Source of the DNA: Halotalea alkalilenta DSM 17697
GTDB taxonomy: Bacteria; Pseudomonadota; Gammaproteobacteria; Pseudomonadales; Halomonadaceae
Reading direction: 5' to 3'
Length of the DNA: 64,000 nucleotides
Assembly (NCBI RefSeq): GCF_000621205.1
Contig: NZ_KK211232.1
Location: forward strand, 116,609 to 180,608
The notes under the pieces were generated by a model. That model did not search any database, was not told the origin of the DNA, and worked only from the letters and a program-made list of their open reading frames with translations. The position numbers were made by a program, and so were the translations under genes. Below, piece after piece: positions 25,732 through 33,049 of the stretch. Numbering within the stretch: position 1 is the first letter of the stretch; each line of letters starts with the position of its first letter.

Positions 25732-27140
25732 CCGAACCACCCCTGCAGCCAGTAGTGGCCATCTCCCCCCACTTCACGATAGACCCAGGCACGCTGCCCC
25801 TGGCGAGTCTCGATCAGGTAGTAATCGCGACGCACGTCGCCGCCATCCCACCAGCCCGACTCGATCCGCTCGGGACCGGCGAGGATGCCCGCCACTTCGG
25901 CGTCTAACGGTATCGGCCGCGCCAGCAGCCAGCCCGGGCGCGGCCGGGTGTCATCCACCTGGGCCGAGGCCAGGAACGCCGGCTGCCAGGCGCATTCGGG
26001 ACGATGGTCCCCCACAGTGCCGAGACCATGCACCGCATGGTCGCCAAGCCGTGCGCGCAGGCGCTCCCTCAACTGCTCCCAGGGCTGGGACTGCTGGGGA
26101 CGGGCCTCGAACAACTCGCGTCGCTCCGGTGCGAAAGGCGGCAGCTCGCGCGCGACCAGCCGCACCGCGCGTACCGGCGCGCCGACCCGGGTACGCTCGA
26201 GCCGGCCCCGGGCGAGCTCGAACAGCAGCCCAGGGTCGCGCTCGGCACCGAGCAGCCCGACCGGGACCTGGCTCGGCGTCCCCTTGACATGCTCGAGCTC
26301 GAGAGTGAAGCGCTGCACCCCACTGTCACGACCGGCGAGGAAGGCGGAGAGGTCGCCGATCAAGCGCCTGAGCGGAAACAGCAGCGCCTGGTGGGAGGAG
26401 ACTTCGAAGTTGAGCTCGAGACGCAGGTCGAACTCGTCCGGCGGCAGGTAGCTCTCGAGCGCCAGCGGCCATTCGCCCAGGAGTTCGCCGAGATGACGTA
26501 TCACCTCGGGGGCGAAACGCCGGGTCAAGGTCGCCCGGGGCAGCGCCAGCACCTGGCCCAAATGACGCAGCCCCATCCTCGAGAGCGCCTCGACCGCATC
26601 GCGGGGCAGTCCGGCGCGCTCGACCGGCAGCGCGCCGAGCACGTCTTTGAGTGCCTTCTGACTCGTCACGGCGAGGCCATCGTGGGCATTGCCCAGCACT
26701 CGCGCGGCGGCGGGGTTGGGTGCGACGTTGATCCGGTGAGTGAAACCCAGCGCAGCGAGCGCTTCGCGCAGCCGCGCCTCGAAGCGCGGCCAGGGGCCGA
26801 ACAGCGCCAGGCTGCTCGCGATCTCGACCAGCAGCGCGCACGGATAGTGCAGACTGACCTGGGAGCTGTAGCGATAGGCCCAGGCAGCGAGCAGCCGCTG
26901 CCAGCGCTCGGCATCCCGTGGATCATAGGCGTGGATGGTAAAATCGCGGCTCAGCGCCTGCGCCGCGGTCAACGACTGGCCCGGGCGCAGGCCCAGCGCC
27001 CGCGCCGCTGGGTTGACCGCATGCAGCACGCGACGCTGCGACGCCCCGGTGACCAGCGCCAAGGGAGCCGCGGGATCAGGATGGCGGCGCAGCACGCCAT
27101 CCAGCGCAAGCCTCGGCAGCAGGATGCAAGCCCAGCGCAT
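25728..27140 (-). CDS. imuB: ImuB, inactive Y-family polymerase homologue
   Basis: 470 aa. Y-family fold from [14 protein letters not shown] onward; family members lack the catalytic acidic residues, and at the first position this protein has [12 protein letters not shown] rather than the D-x-D arrangement of active Y polymerases. ImuB is the adaptor that links DnaE2 and ImuA to the sliding clamp. ATG 27140 starts at the family boundary, seven bases after the imuA stop. Confidence 0.92.
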   Translation of the reverse strand: MRWACILLPRLALDGVLRRHPDPAAPLALVTGASQRRVLHAVNPAARALGLRPGQSLTAAQALSRDFTIHAYDPRDAERWQRLLAAWAYRYSSQVSLHYPCALLVEIASSLALFGPWPRFEARLREALAALGFTHRINVAPNPAAARVLGNAHDGLAVTSQKALKDVLGALPVERAGLPRDAVEALSRMGLRHLGQVLALPRATLTRRFAPEVIRHLGELLGEWPLALESYLPPDEFDLRLELNFEVSSHQALLFPLRRLIGDLSAFLAGRDSGVQRFTLELEHVKGTPSQVPVGLLGAERDPGLLFELARGRLERTRVGAPVRAVRLVARELPPFAPERRELFEARPQQSQPWEQLRERLRARLGDHAVHGLGTVGDHRPECAWQPAFLASAQVDDTRPRPGWLLARPIPLDAEVAGILAGPERIESGWWDGGDVRRDYYLIETRQGQRAWVYREVGGDGHYWLQGWFG

Positions 27141-27147
27141 CGTCGCC

Positions 27148-27750
27148 TCACCCCGCCCGCGCGAATGCGATCGGCGTGGATGGCGCCAGCCCGCCACGGC
27201 ACTTGAGTACCCTGATCCGCCCCTGCTCGAGCACCAAGCGCAGCGCCGCGGGCGATGGATTGGCCAGCGCCGCCAGCGGACGGTGAACGAATGCCAGGGT
27301 CTGGCCGCTCTCGGCAGCGACCTGTAGCCGGCGCAGCGCCCGATCGTCCGCTATTCTCGGCCAGCACAGCACCGCACCGCAGCTCCCCGAGCGCAGGCAC
27401 TGCTCCGCCGCCCACAGCGCATCGCGCTCATCCGCCGCGATCAGCGCCAGACGCTCCAGCGCCACACCGGCCCGAGCCCAGGCGTGTGGATAGGGCAGGC
27501 AGGGCGGCGCCACCAGCACCACCCGCTCCCCCGCCTGGCTCAGGCGCGCGAGCGCCGGCCACAGCAGCGCGAGCTCACCGATGCCCTGCCCGGCCAGGAG
27601 GATCTCGGTCACCGCCGCCTCGGGCCAACCTCCACTCGGCAGGGCCGCGTCCAGCGCATCGTGTCCACTCGGGCAGCCCGTCGGCGGTCGGTTCGTCTCG
27701 CGGCCGCGCCAGATCCTGCGTTCATCGAGCAGGGCTTCCAATCCGCTCAT
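27148..27750 (-). CDS. imuA: ImuA, RecA-like SOS mutagenesis protein
   Basis: 200 aa with a RecA/SulA-like core: TGCPSGHDALDAALPSGGWP (pseudo-Walker region), ILLAGQGIGELALLWPALARL, and a C-terminal region ending APSTPIAFARAG. It inhibits or modulates RecA during mutagenesis in characterised species. ATG 27750 has AGAGG six bases upstream. A longer frame exists but would start inside the LexA box, so it is excluded. Promoter is SOS controlled. Confidence 0.92.
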   Translation of the reverse strand: MSGLEALLDERRIWRGRETNRPPTGCPSGHDALDAALPSGGWPEAAVTEILLAGQGIGELALLWPALARLSQAGERVVLVAPPCLPYPHAWARAGVALERLALIAADERDALWAAEQCLRSGSCGAVLCWPRIADDRALRRLQVAAESGQTLAFVHRPLAALANPSPAALRLVLEQGRIRVLKCRGGLAPSTPIAFARAG

Positions 27751-27877
27751 CGATGCCCTCTCGCTTTGCAACGCCAGACGAGATGGCACCCCCGAGCGGA
27801 TCGGCCAGGAAGAGCAGAAGCTTCTCGGATGGGCAGTAGTCGGTTCATGGGCGCAGTTGTACCCCATGGGCAAAATA

Positions 27878-27893
27878 CTGTCCATACGTACAG
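27878..27893 (-). promoter_or_regulatory. LexA (SOS) box of imuA-imuB-dnaE2
   Basis: CTGTCCATACGTACAG matches CTGT-N8-ACAG perfectly, the gammaproteobacterial LexA operator, 128 bp upstream of imuA. A TATTTT -10-like element overlaps its downstream edge on the minus strand, so LexA would block initiation. Confidence 0.9.
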
Positions 27894-27977
27894 TTAAAAT
27901 TCACAGCCAGCGACTTTCCTGCTCCCGCCCCGCACCGCCGAGCGAGGCATCTTTCCACACGACGAACCGGCTTCTTT

Positions 27978-28002
27978 AACGCCAGGTTAATAACCTAGCG
28001 TT
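27978..28002. repeat. 25-bp palindrome in the imuA / DUF805-like intergenic region
   Basis: Inverted repeat AACGC-C-AGGTTA / TAACCT-A-GCGTT around a central A at 27990, with a single mismatched pair. It lies 65 bp upstream of the DUF805-like gene and 85 bp from the LexA box. It may be an operator; a TTTTCC run after it also permits a weak terminator. Confidence 0.6.
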
Positions 28003-28066
28003 TTCCTATCCTTTTGATTCTCATCACGTATAGTGCCGGCATCAAAAAGCTCGGAGAGATGAATCG

Positions 28067-28411
28067 ATGTCGCCCAAGTCCACCTTCAAGCTGGGTCTAT
28101 GGCCATTTTTGATCCTCAACGCCGTGGTCGCGATCGCCGTGGTGGCGACCCATGACACCTACCAGGCATTCGTTCAGCAGGTCTGGCTCTGGCTGGCGCT
28201 CACCCCGGTCTTCTGCATTGCGCTGACCGCCAGGCTTCGCGACATCGGCCTGCCGGGCAGCTGGTCATGGTCACTGCTGTCCACCCTGTTGATGCTCTGT
28301 TTCCTGGTCGAGCAGCCGTTCGCCGGTGCGATGGGGCTGTTCATGTGGTGCTTCGCCGCCATGACCCCGGGCGAGGCCTTCGAGATGCAGCCAGCAGCCA
28401 GCGAGCACTGA
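28067..28411 (+). CDS. Small DUF805-like inner membrane protein
   Basis: 114 aa with four short hydrophobic segments (about 10-27, 40-55, 65-82, 84-100). The motif TARLRDIGLPGSW resembles the RRLHDIGKSGWW signature of DUF805 (YhaH/YhaI) proteins, which supports a distant relationship. GGAGAG lies eight bases upstream of the ATG. Function unknown. Adjacent to, but divergent from, the SOS operon. Confidence 0.65.
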   Translation: MSPKSTFKLGLWPFLILNAVVAIAVVATHDTYQAFVQQVWLWLALTPVFCIALTARLRDIGLPGSWSWSLLSTLLMLCFLVEQPFAGAMGLFMWCFAAMTPGEAFEMQPAASEH

Positions 28412-28488
28412 ACCGGCGGCACGCCGGACGCTTGGGCATCGATGCCAAGCGAGATGAAGACCCTCTGCTCGACCCCCGCCCTACTTGA

Positions 28489-28528
28489 GGACAGCCCCGG
28501 TGCGATCCAGCGCCATCGGGGGCTGTCC
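28489..28528. other. Long stem-loop in the 28.4-28.7 kb gap
   Basis: Perfect 10-bp arms GGACAGCCCC / GGGGCTGTCC separated by 20 nt that can themselves pair (GGTGCGATCCAGCGCCATCG). Probably the terminator or 3' processing structure of the small membrane-protein gene, although no T-run follows. Apart from this structure the 28412-28731 gap shows only an AT-rich stretch (28681-28710, TTATATACTTATTCC) suited to a promoter/operator for the next gene. Confidence 0.5.
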
Positions 28529-28731
28529 CCATGATTCGCCCAAGCCCCCGCCCCAAGCCCTCCTCGCCAAGCTCTTGCATCTGCGTGATCCTGCCGGCTC
28601 AGGCGCGCGCACCGGCGTGATCGATCGTTCCGTCGGCCCCTGAGCCAAACGCCAGAGGAGCGCAGGACGCTGCTCTTTTCTTGGTTATATACTTATTCCT
28701 TATTCACCTCTCTCATCCGAGGTCCTACCGC

Positions 28732-30027
28732 ATGCGCGTCACCAGGATCAACGAGCGGCTCTCGATCGCCCCCCAGCCGAATTCGACCGATATCGCCCAA
28801 TGGGCCGATCAAGGCTTCACCCTGTTGATCAATGCTCGCCCAGATGACGAAGAAGCGAGCCAGCCCGGCCACGCTTGCGAACGGCACACGGCCGAGCGCA
28901 CGGGGATGGCCTATGCGTTCATTCCGGTCACCGGGACCACGATCACCAAGGCGGACATCCGGGCCTTCCAGGCGGCGCTGTCCGAGGCCAGCGGGCCGGC
29001 GGTGGCGCATTGCAAGACCGGCGCCCGGGCGCTGATGCTCTTCGCGCTCGGAGAAGCGCTCGATGGCCGGATGGAAGAGGACGAGGTGGTCGGCTTCGGC
29101 CAGCGACATGGCATCGACCTTAGCGCCGCGCGTCGCTGGCTCGAGCGCGAGCGCTCGAGCCGCCCGCGTGTCGAGGGCTTCTTCGACCCGCGCACCTTTT
29201 CGATCCAGTACCTGGTGATCGACCCGGATACGCGGGCATGCGCGGTCATCGACCCGGTGCTCGACTTCGACGAGAAATCCGGTGCTACCTCGACCCGCAG
29301 CGCCGATGGACTGCTCGAGTTCATCGCTGGTGAAGATCTCAAGCTCCAGTGGATCCTCGATACCCATCCCCATGCCGATCACTTCTCCGCCGCCCACTAC
29401 CTGCGCAGCCGCACCGGTGCGCCGACCGCGATCGGCGAGCGGGTAATCGAGGTACAGAAGCTATGGAAGGAGATCTACCACTGGCCGGCACTCGCGACCG
29501 ACGGCTCGCAGTGGGACCGGCTGTTCGCCGATGGCGAGCGGTTCATGATCGGCAACCTGGAGGCCGAGGTGCTGTTCTCCCCCGGGCACACGCTTGCATC
29601 GATCACCTATCTGGTCGGAGACGCCGCCTTCATCCACGACACCCTGTTCATGCCCGATAGCGGCAGCGCGCGGGCGGACTTTCCTGGCGGCGACGCACGC
29701 AGGCTGTGGCGATCGATCCAGCGCATTCTCGCCCTGCCCGACCAGACCCGGCTGTTCACCGGCCACGACTACCAGCCCGAGGGGCGCGCACCGCGCTGGG
29801 AAAGCAGCGTTGCCGAGCAAAAGCGTGCCAACGCCCATCTCGTCGGCATCGACGAACAGGACTACGTGGCGCTGCGCCAAGCGCGCGACCATACGCTACC
29901 GATGCCGAAGCTGATTCTTCACGCACTGCAGGTCAACATTCGCGGCGGGCGACTGCCCGAGCCTGAGTCGAACGGCAAACGCTATCTCAAGATCCCCCTC
30001 GACGCGCTCGGCGACGCGCCCTGGTAG
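28732..30027 (+). CDS. Blh-type fusion: DUF442 phosphatase-like domain plus persulfide dioxygenase
   Basis: 431 aa from ATG 28732. N-terminal DUF442/TIGR01244 domain (about 1-120) with the phosphatase-like loop VAHCKTGARALMLF. C-terminal metallo-beta-lactamase domain (about 145-420) of the ETHE1 type: THPHADHFSAAHYL (HxHxDH), FSPGHTLAS, FIHDTLFMPDSGSARADFPGG and TGHDYQPEGR. Such fusions oxidise glutathione persulfide to sulfite in H2S detoxification and are often controlled by BigR. No BigR gene is adjacent here, but the AT-rich upstream segment could hold an operator. DUF442 probably acts as a sulfur transferase. Confidence 0.9.
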   Translation: MRVTRINERLSIAPQPNSTDIAQWADQGFTLLINARPDDEEASQPGHACERHTAERTGMAYAFIPVTGTTITKADIRAFQAALSEASGPAVAHCKTGARALMLFALGEALDGRMEEDEVVGFGQRHGIDLSAARRWLERERSSRPRVEGFFDPRTFSIQYLVIDPDTRACAVIDPVLDFDEKSGATSTRSADGLLEFIAGEDLKLQWILDTHPHADHFSAAHYLRSRTGAPTAIGERVIEVQKLWKEIYHWPALATDGSQWDRLFADGERFMIGNLEAEVLFSPGHTLASITYLVGDAAFIHDTLFMPDSGSARADFPGGDARRLWRSIQRILALPDQTRLFTGHDYQPEGRAPRWESSVAEQKRANAHLVGIDEQDYVALRQARDHTLPMPKLILHALQVNIRGGRLPEPESNGKRYLKIPLDALGDAPW

Positions 30028-30081
30028 CCTCCCTGGGCGCTGGCGAGCGCTCGGCCAGCGACACCCTGTTCGGCACGCACG

Positions 30082-30105
30082 AAAAAAGGGACCGGAGGCC
30101 CTTTT
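30082..30105. terminator. Bidirectional terminator after the persulfide dioxygenase gene
   Basis: AAAAGGG-N8-CCCTTTT with further A residues on the left, so T-runs follow the stem on both strands (TTTTCTCTT on plus, TTTTTT on minus). On the minus strand it would also have ended the tRNA-Gly operon before the accessory patch was inserted. Confidence 0.8.
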
Positions 30106-30144
30106 CTCTTGATATCCACTCGATGAAAGCGGGACATCGAATTC

Positions 30145-30159
30145 TGGAGCGGGAAACGA
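30145..30159. repeat. att-like 15-bp copy of the tRNA-Gly 3' end
   Basis: TGGAGCGGGAAACGA is identical to 32410-32424 (CCA end, discriminator and acceptor strand of tRNA-Gly, minus orientation). The two copies bracket the degraded accessory patch, the arrangement left by integration into a tRNA 3' end. Confidence 0.55.
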
Positions 30160-30348
30160 ACTCCAGGACGAAGCCATAACCCATTGATTAAAAATTAAAT
30201 ACTCTCACCCAGAGTGACTGAATGGACTAGATTGTGGACTAACTGTTTCACAACGTCAGCGTCGGCTACCCGTCTTCATCCATTAGCTTCCGCTGACATC
30301 CATGTACTGTGCAAAGCCCCATTAGTCGTCATCGCTGAGGCAGATGTT

Positions 30349-30462
30349 TCACATGAAGTTGCTCGATGATTCATCGTTGACCCAAGCATGGACGATGATC
30401 TTTACCTTCGAGTCGTACCGGAAGAATAGGTGGAATTGCCTTCCAATCTTGGCCCGTCGTCA
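30349..30462 (-). pseudogene. Fossil of a YhaV-type toxin
   Basis: The minus frame from 30459 to a TGA at 30351-30349 reads RRAKIGRQFHLFFRYDSK followed by VKIIVHAWVNDE, closely matching the C-terminal core of YhaV ribonuclease toxins (W-RRAKxG-x-x-FRLFFRY...IVYAWVNDE). The Trp codon expected just before is an in-frame TGA (30462-30460), and the final 30 residues are lost. The rest of the gene and any PrlF antitoxin are absent. Clearly dead. Confidence 0.6.
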
Positions 30463-30511
30463 GTGGCACGGTGGGCCTATCTTGGCTGCGTTTTTCAACC
30501 AGGCGGGTTAG

Positions 30512-30593
30512 GATTAGATTTAAGCGTGAAATTCCACTATGGGGTGAATTTCAGAGAAAAATCTATCAACTCCAGTGGTGTCTGATTAGATTT
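30512..30593. promoter_or_regulatory. Candidate operator region of abiEi
   Basis: GATTAGATTT is directly repeated at 30512-30521 and 30584-30593, each followed by a similar CGT..A.TTTC-like stretch. Between them an 8-bp inverted repeat TGAAATTC / GAATTTCA (30527-30553) occurs. AbiEi antitoxins autorepress by binding repeats upstream of their own gene, which starts 18 bp downstream. The rest of the 30160-30610 gap is AT-rich, non-coding remnant sequence. Confidence 0.5.
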
Positions 30594-30610
30594 GGACGTA
30601 TATTTCATAC

Positions 30611-31369
30611 ATGAGTGAACATTCACGACATCAGATAATCAAGCGCCTGCAGGCGGAACTTCCTCGGGGAGCGCCGTTCGATCTCGCCATGCTGGAAACC
30701 TTCGGCGTGTCGCCCAAACTGGCCGCCCGCTACGCCGAGAGCGGCTGGTTGGTGCGCCTGGGACACGGCGTCTATGCCTATCCCAACGACAATTTTGACG
30801 CCAGTGGTGCGCTGCGGCTCCTGCAAGAGCGGGTCGCCGGGCTGCACGTTGGCGGCAAAAGCGCCCTGGCGCTGCAAGGGGTTCGGCACAACCTGGCTCC
30901 CAAGGAAACCTTGGTGCTCTGGGGCGAGGCCCGCTTTGCGTTGCCTGCCTGGTTCACCACGCGCTTTCCAGCGCGCTACGTCAACGCCAGGCTGTTCGAA
31001 TGGCCCGACGATGACCTCGCCAGTAAGACCCTGCACACACCACCCGGACAGCTCGCTGGGCTGCGGGTGGCAGTGCCCGAGCGCGCAGTGCTGGAACTGC
31101 TCTACGACACCGGCTCGCGGGAAAGCCTCGAGGAATCCCGCAACCTGTTCGACGGCCTGCGCTCACCGCGCAAGGACGTGCTTGGACGGCTGCTGGCCTG
31201 CTGCACCAGCGTCAAGACCGTGCGTCTGTTCCTGACCTGGGCGCGGGAAACCGGCGTCATCGACGTGGATGAGTTGCTGGCGCAATACTCGGTACGCTCC
31301 GGCAGCGCCAAGCGCTGGATGAGTCGGCTGGATGATGGAACCCTGTTAAGCCTGAACCCTCATGGATAA
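30611..31369 (+). CDS. abiEi: AbiEi-family type IV antitoxin
   Basis: 252 aa. N-terminal winged helix (about 5-60, RLQAELPRGAPFDLAMLETFGVSPKLAARYAESGWLVRLGHGVYAY in family register) for DNA binding and autorepression, then the AbiEi C-terminal domain (LHVGGKSALALQGVRHNL...VPERAVLELLYD...RSPRKDVLGRLLACCTSVKTVRLFLTWA). Its stop overlaps the toxin start, as in genuine abiE operons. In the family it blocks the AbiEii nucleotidyltransferase and gives abortive phage infection. Here the frame is intact while the toxin is broken, so only the antitoxin can still be expressed. Confidence 0.87.
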   Translation: MSEHSRHQIIKRLQAELPRGAPFDLAMLETFGVSPKLAARYAESGWLVRLGHGVYAYPNDNFDASGALRLLQERVAGLHVGGKSALALQGVRHNLAPKETLVLWGEARFALPAWFTTRFPARYVNARLFEWPDDDLASKTLHTPPGQLAGLRVAVPERAVLELLYDTGSRESLEESRNLFDGLRSPRKDVLGRLLACCTSVKTVRLFLTWARETGVIDVDELLAQYSVRSGSAKRWMSRLDDGTLLSLNPHG

Positions 31370-31882
31370 ACACTACGCTGATACCGTCCGCCTATTGCTG
31401 AACATCGCGCCCAACGTGTTCGACAACGACATCTTTGCCATGAAGGGTGGCACGGCCATCAATTTGTTCCTGCAGGACATGCCTCGCCTATCCGTGGATA
31501 TAGATGTGGTGTACCGCCCCTGGCAGACACCACGCGACCAGGCATTACAGGCAATCAACCAGGAACTGGCCGCCATCGCGCAGCGCGTCGAACGCCTTGG
31601 CGTACAGACACGGCTGATCCGTAGCAAAGACCTTGGCGACACCAAGCTGATCGCCGAGAACGAGGCCAGCCAGGTCAAGGTCGAGGTCGAGGTCGAGGTC
31701 AATGTCGTGTTCCGTGGCACGGTGCTGCCCATCGAGCGCAGGCCGTTGAGTGCCCGCACGCCGGCCAGTTGCCCGCGTTGCGCTGGAAGCTCGCCAACCT
31801 GGCAACCTTCCAGAAACGCCGTCCACGAGACTTTGCCGCACAGGCTGATGCGCTTGATGTAGGGCTATTTTTTGGGCGATGA
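31362..31882 (+). pseudogene. AbiEii nucleotidyltransferase toxin, internally deleted
   Basis: The first about 125 residues are intact: MKGGTAINLFLQDMPRLSVDIDVVYRP carries the GGT and DxD nucleotidyltransferase motifs. After PIERRPLSA (about 31740) homology ends. From 31766, in a different frame, QLPALRWKLANLATFQKRR and PRDFAAQADALDVGLFF to a TGA at 31880 match the usual AbiEii C-terminus. So about 100 or more central residues were deleted and the ends joined out of frame. GGTCGA x3 (31679-31696) adds extra Val-Glu pairs. Non-functional as a toxin. Confidence 0.8.
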
Positions 31883-31941
31883 GCAGAGCCCACCACCGCC
31901 CTGGATCGGAAAGGCAGAAATTGCAGACTGGCTCAGAAGAC

Positions 31942-32209
31942 CTAGACGCGCCACAGTTCTCGTGCTCTGGAGCTTTCGGACATTGGCAACCGACTATGCA
32001 ATGTCAGCCAGTTATCAACGATGATCAGATCTCCGATCTCTCCAATCATGAGCAATTATGTAGCAGCTGTCATAGATCAGCTTGTTGATTCCGGCAGTCA
32101 GCTCATCGCTGTCGGACTGTGCATAGGGGTGACCAACAGCTTTTGCCTGTTGTGTCGCAGAATCTGGGAGCCCCATGATGTCTCCAGAAGAAGGCCCGGA
32201 TTGAAACAT
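31942..32209 (-). pseudogene. C-terminal fossil of a TauD/TfdA-like dioxygenase
   Basis: The minus frame from about 32209 ends SCYIIAHDWRD, then one extra base shifts the frame and the match resumes GDLIIVDNWLTLHSRLPMS to LWRV and a TAG at 31944-31942. GDLLxVDNxxxLHGR is the C-terminal iron/2-oxoglutarate-binding signature of the TauD family. No N-terminal half remains. Probably old accessory cargo. The 31883-31941 and 32210-32330 stretches around it hold nothing I recognise. Confidence 0.55.
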
Positions 32210-32330
32210 CTATGCGGATCGATTGCGCGAGAGCCTGTCCATCCGCCGCGAATGCAGCTCAAGAAATGGACTCAAAAATGGCCTTAAATCGCGTGGCTGT
32301 AGGCGGACGCCAGTAGACGATGCTGGACGA

Positions 32331-32366
32331 AAAGAAGGCCGAAAAACAAAGTTTTCGGCCTTCTTT
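32331..32366. terminator. Strong bidirectional terminator next to the tRNA cluster
   Basis: Perfect 15-bp stem AAAGAAGGCCGAAAA / TTTTCGGCCTTCTTT with a 6-nt loop. T-rich on either strand, 44 bases beyond the last tRNA in the direction of its transcription. Confidence 0.9.
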
Positions 32367-32409
32367 CAATCATCTATGGAAATTGGTGGATGTCCATGGA
32401 CGAAAATCT

Positions 32410-32485
32410 TGGAGCGGGAAACGAGGCTCGAACTCGCGACCTCCACCTTGGCAAGGTGGCGCTCTACCAACTGAGCTATTCCCGC
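32410..32485 (-). tRNA. tRNA-Gly (GCC), copy 1
   Basis: 76 nt; acceptor GCGGGAA, anticodon GCC in TTGCCAA, T-arm AGTTCGAGCCT, CCA encoded. Its 3' end is the apparent integration site of the relic island. Last gene of the four-tRNA transcript. Confidence 0.96.
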
Positions 32486-32513
32486 GTAACAGTGCCGCCA
32501 AGCGAAGAAGAAG

Positions 32514-32589
32514 TGGCGTCCCATAGGGGGTTCGAACCCCTGTTACCGCCGTGAAAGGGCGGTGTCCTAGACCACTAGACGAATGGGAC
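32514..32589 (-). tRNA. tRNA-Glu (TTC), copy 2
   Basis: 76 nt, one base different from the copy at 17118-17193. Third gene of the transcript, separated from the preceding tRNA-Gly by only three bases. Confidence 0.96.
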
Positions 32590-32592
32590 GCA

Positions 32593-32668
32593 TGGAGCGG
32601 GAAACGAGGCTCGAACTCGCGACCTCCACCTTGGCAAGGTGGCGCTCTACCAACTGAGCTATTCCCGC
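32593..32668 (-). tRNA. tRNA-Gly (GCC), copy 2
   Basis: 76 nt, identical in the mature sequence to copy 1 as far as can be read. Second gene of the transcript. Confidence 0.96.
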
Positions 32669-32702
32669 CTGTACTTCGCACCCTGAAGACATCGAAATCA
32701 AG

Positions 32703-32778
32703 TGGCGTCCCGTAAGGGGTTCGAACCCTTGTTACCGCCGTGAAAGGGCGGTGTCCTAGGCCACTAGACGAACGGGAC
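32703..32778 (-). tRNA. tRNA-Glu (TTC), copy 3
   Basis: 76 nt; acceptor GTCCCGT with compensating ACGGGAC, so it differs from the other two Glu copies while keeping the stem. First gene of the transcript. Confidence 0.96.
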
Positions 32779-32815
32779 GTTGCTGCCGTCTCGGTGTCTC
32801 GATCAGGTGGCGCGC

Positions 32816-32844
32816 ATGTTACCCATCACCCCTGGGAGTGTCAA
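32816..32844 (-). promoter_or_regulatory. Promoter of the tRNA Glu-Gly-Glu-Gly operon
   Basis: Minus strand: perfect -35 TTGACA (32844-32839), 17-bp spacer, -10 TAACAT (32821-32816), then GCGCGCC. The GC-rich discriminator is typical of stringently controlled stable RNA promoters. Confidence 0.85.
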
Positions 32845-33049
32845 TAGCGTATTGATATCCGCCCATTTTCTTCGACACGCACTCGATCTCCAGGCTTCAA
32901 TTCGAGCCCAAGCAGGCGCGCGGGATCCATCGGCTGCGCTACCTGCCTTGCAGCGACGGCTGGTCGCTGACGATGCGGGAGATACGATATGGCGGGTACG
33001 CGTGCAGTGGCGCTTTTTAATCGCGGCCCACGCCCCCATCTCTCAGCGA
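32845..33049. other. Gap between the tRNA promoter and msrB palindrome
   Basis: About 200 bp without a supportable gene. A 95-codon open frame crosses it but has no recognisable motif and ends inside the palindrome, so I read the stretch as non-coding. Confidence 0.5.

Noticed and set aside
23092-25755. 887-codon plus-strand ORF opposite dnaE2
   Set aside because: Long antisense frame typical of GC-rich DNA; no motif, and it is completely covered by a polymerase with full family matches.
30145-32424. Intact abortive-infection (AbiE) defence system
   Set aside because: The toxin is internally deleted and out of frame, so only the antitoxin could be functional.
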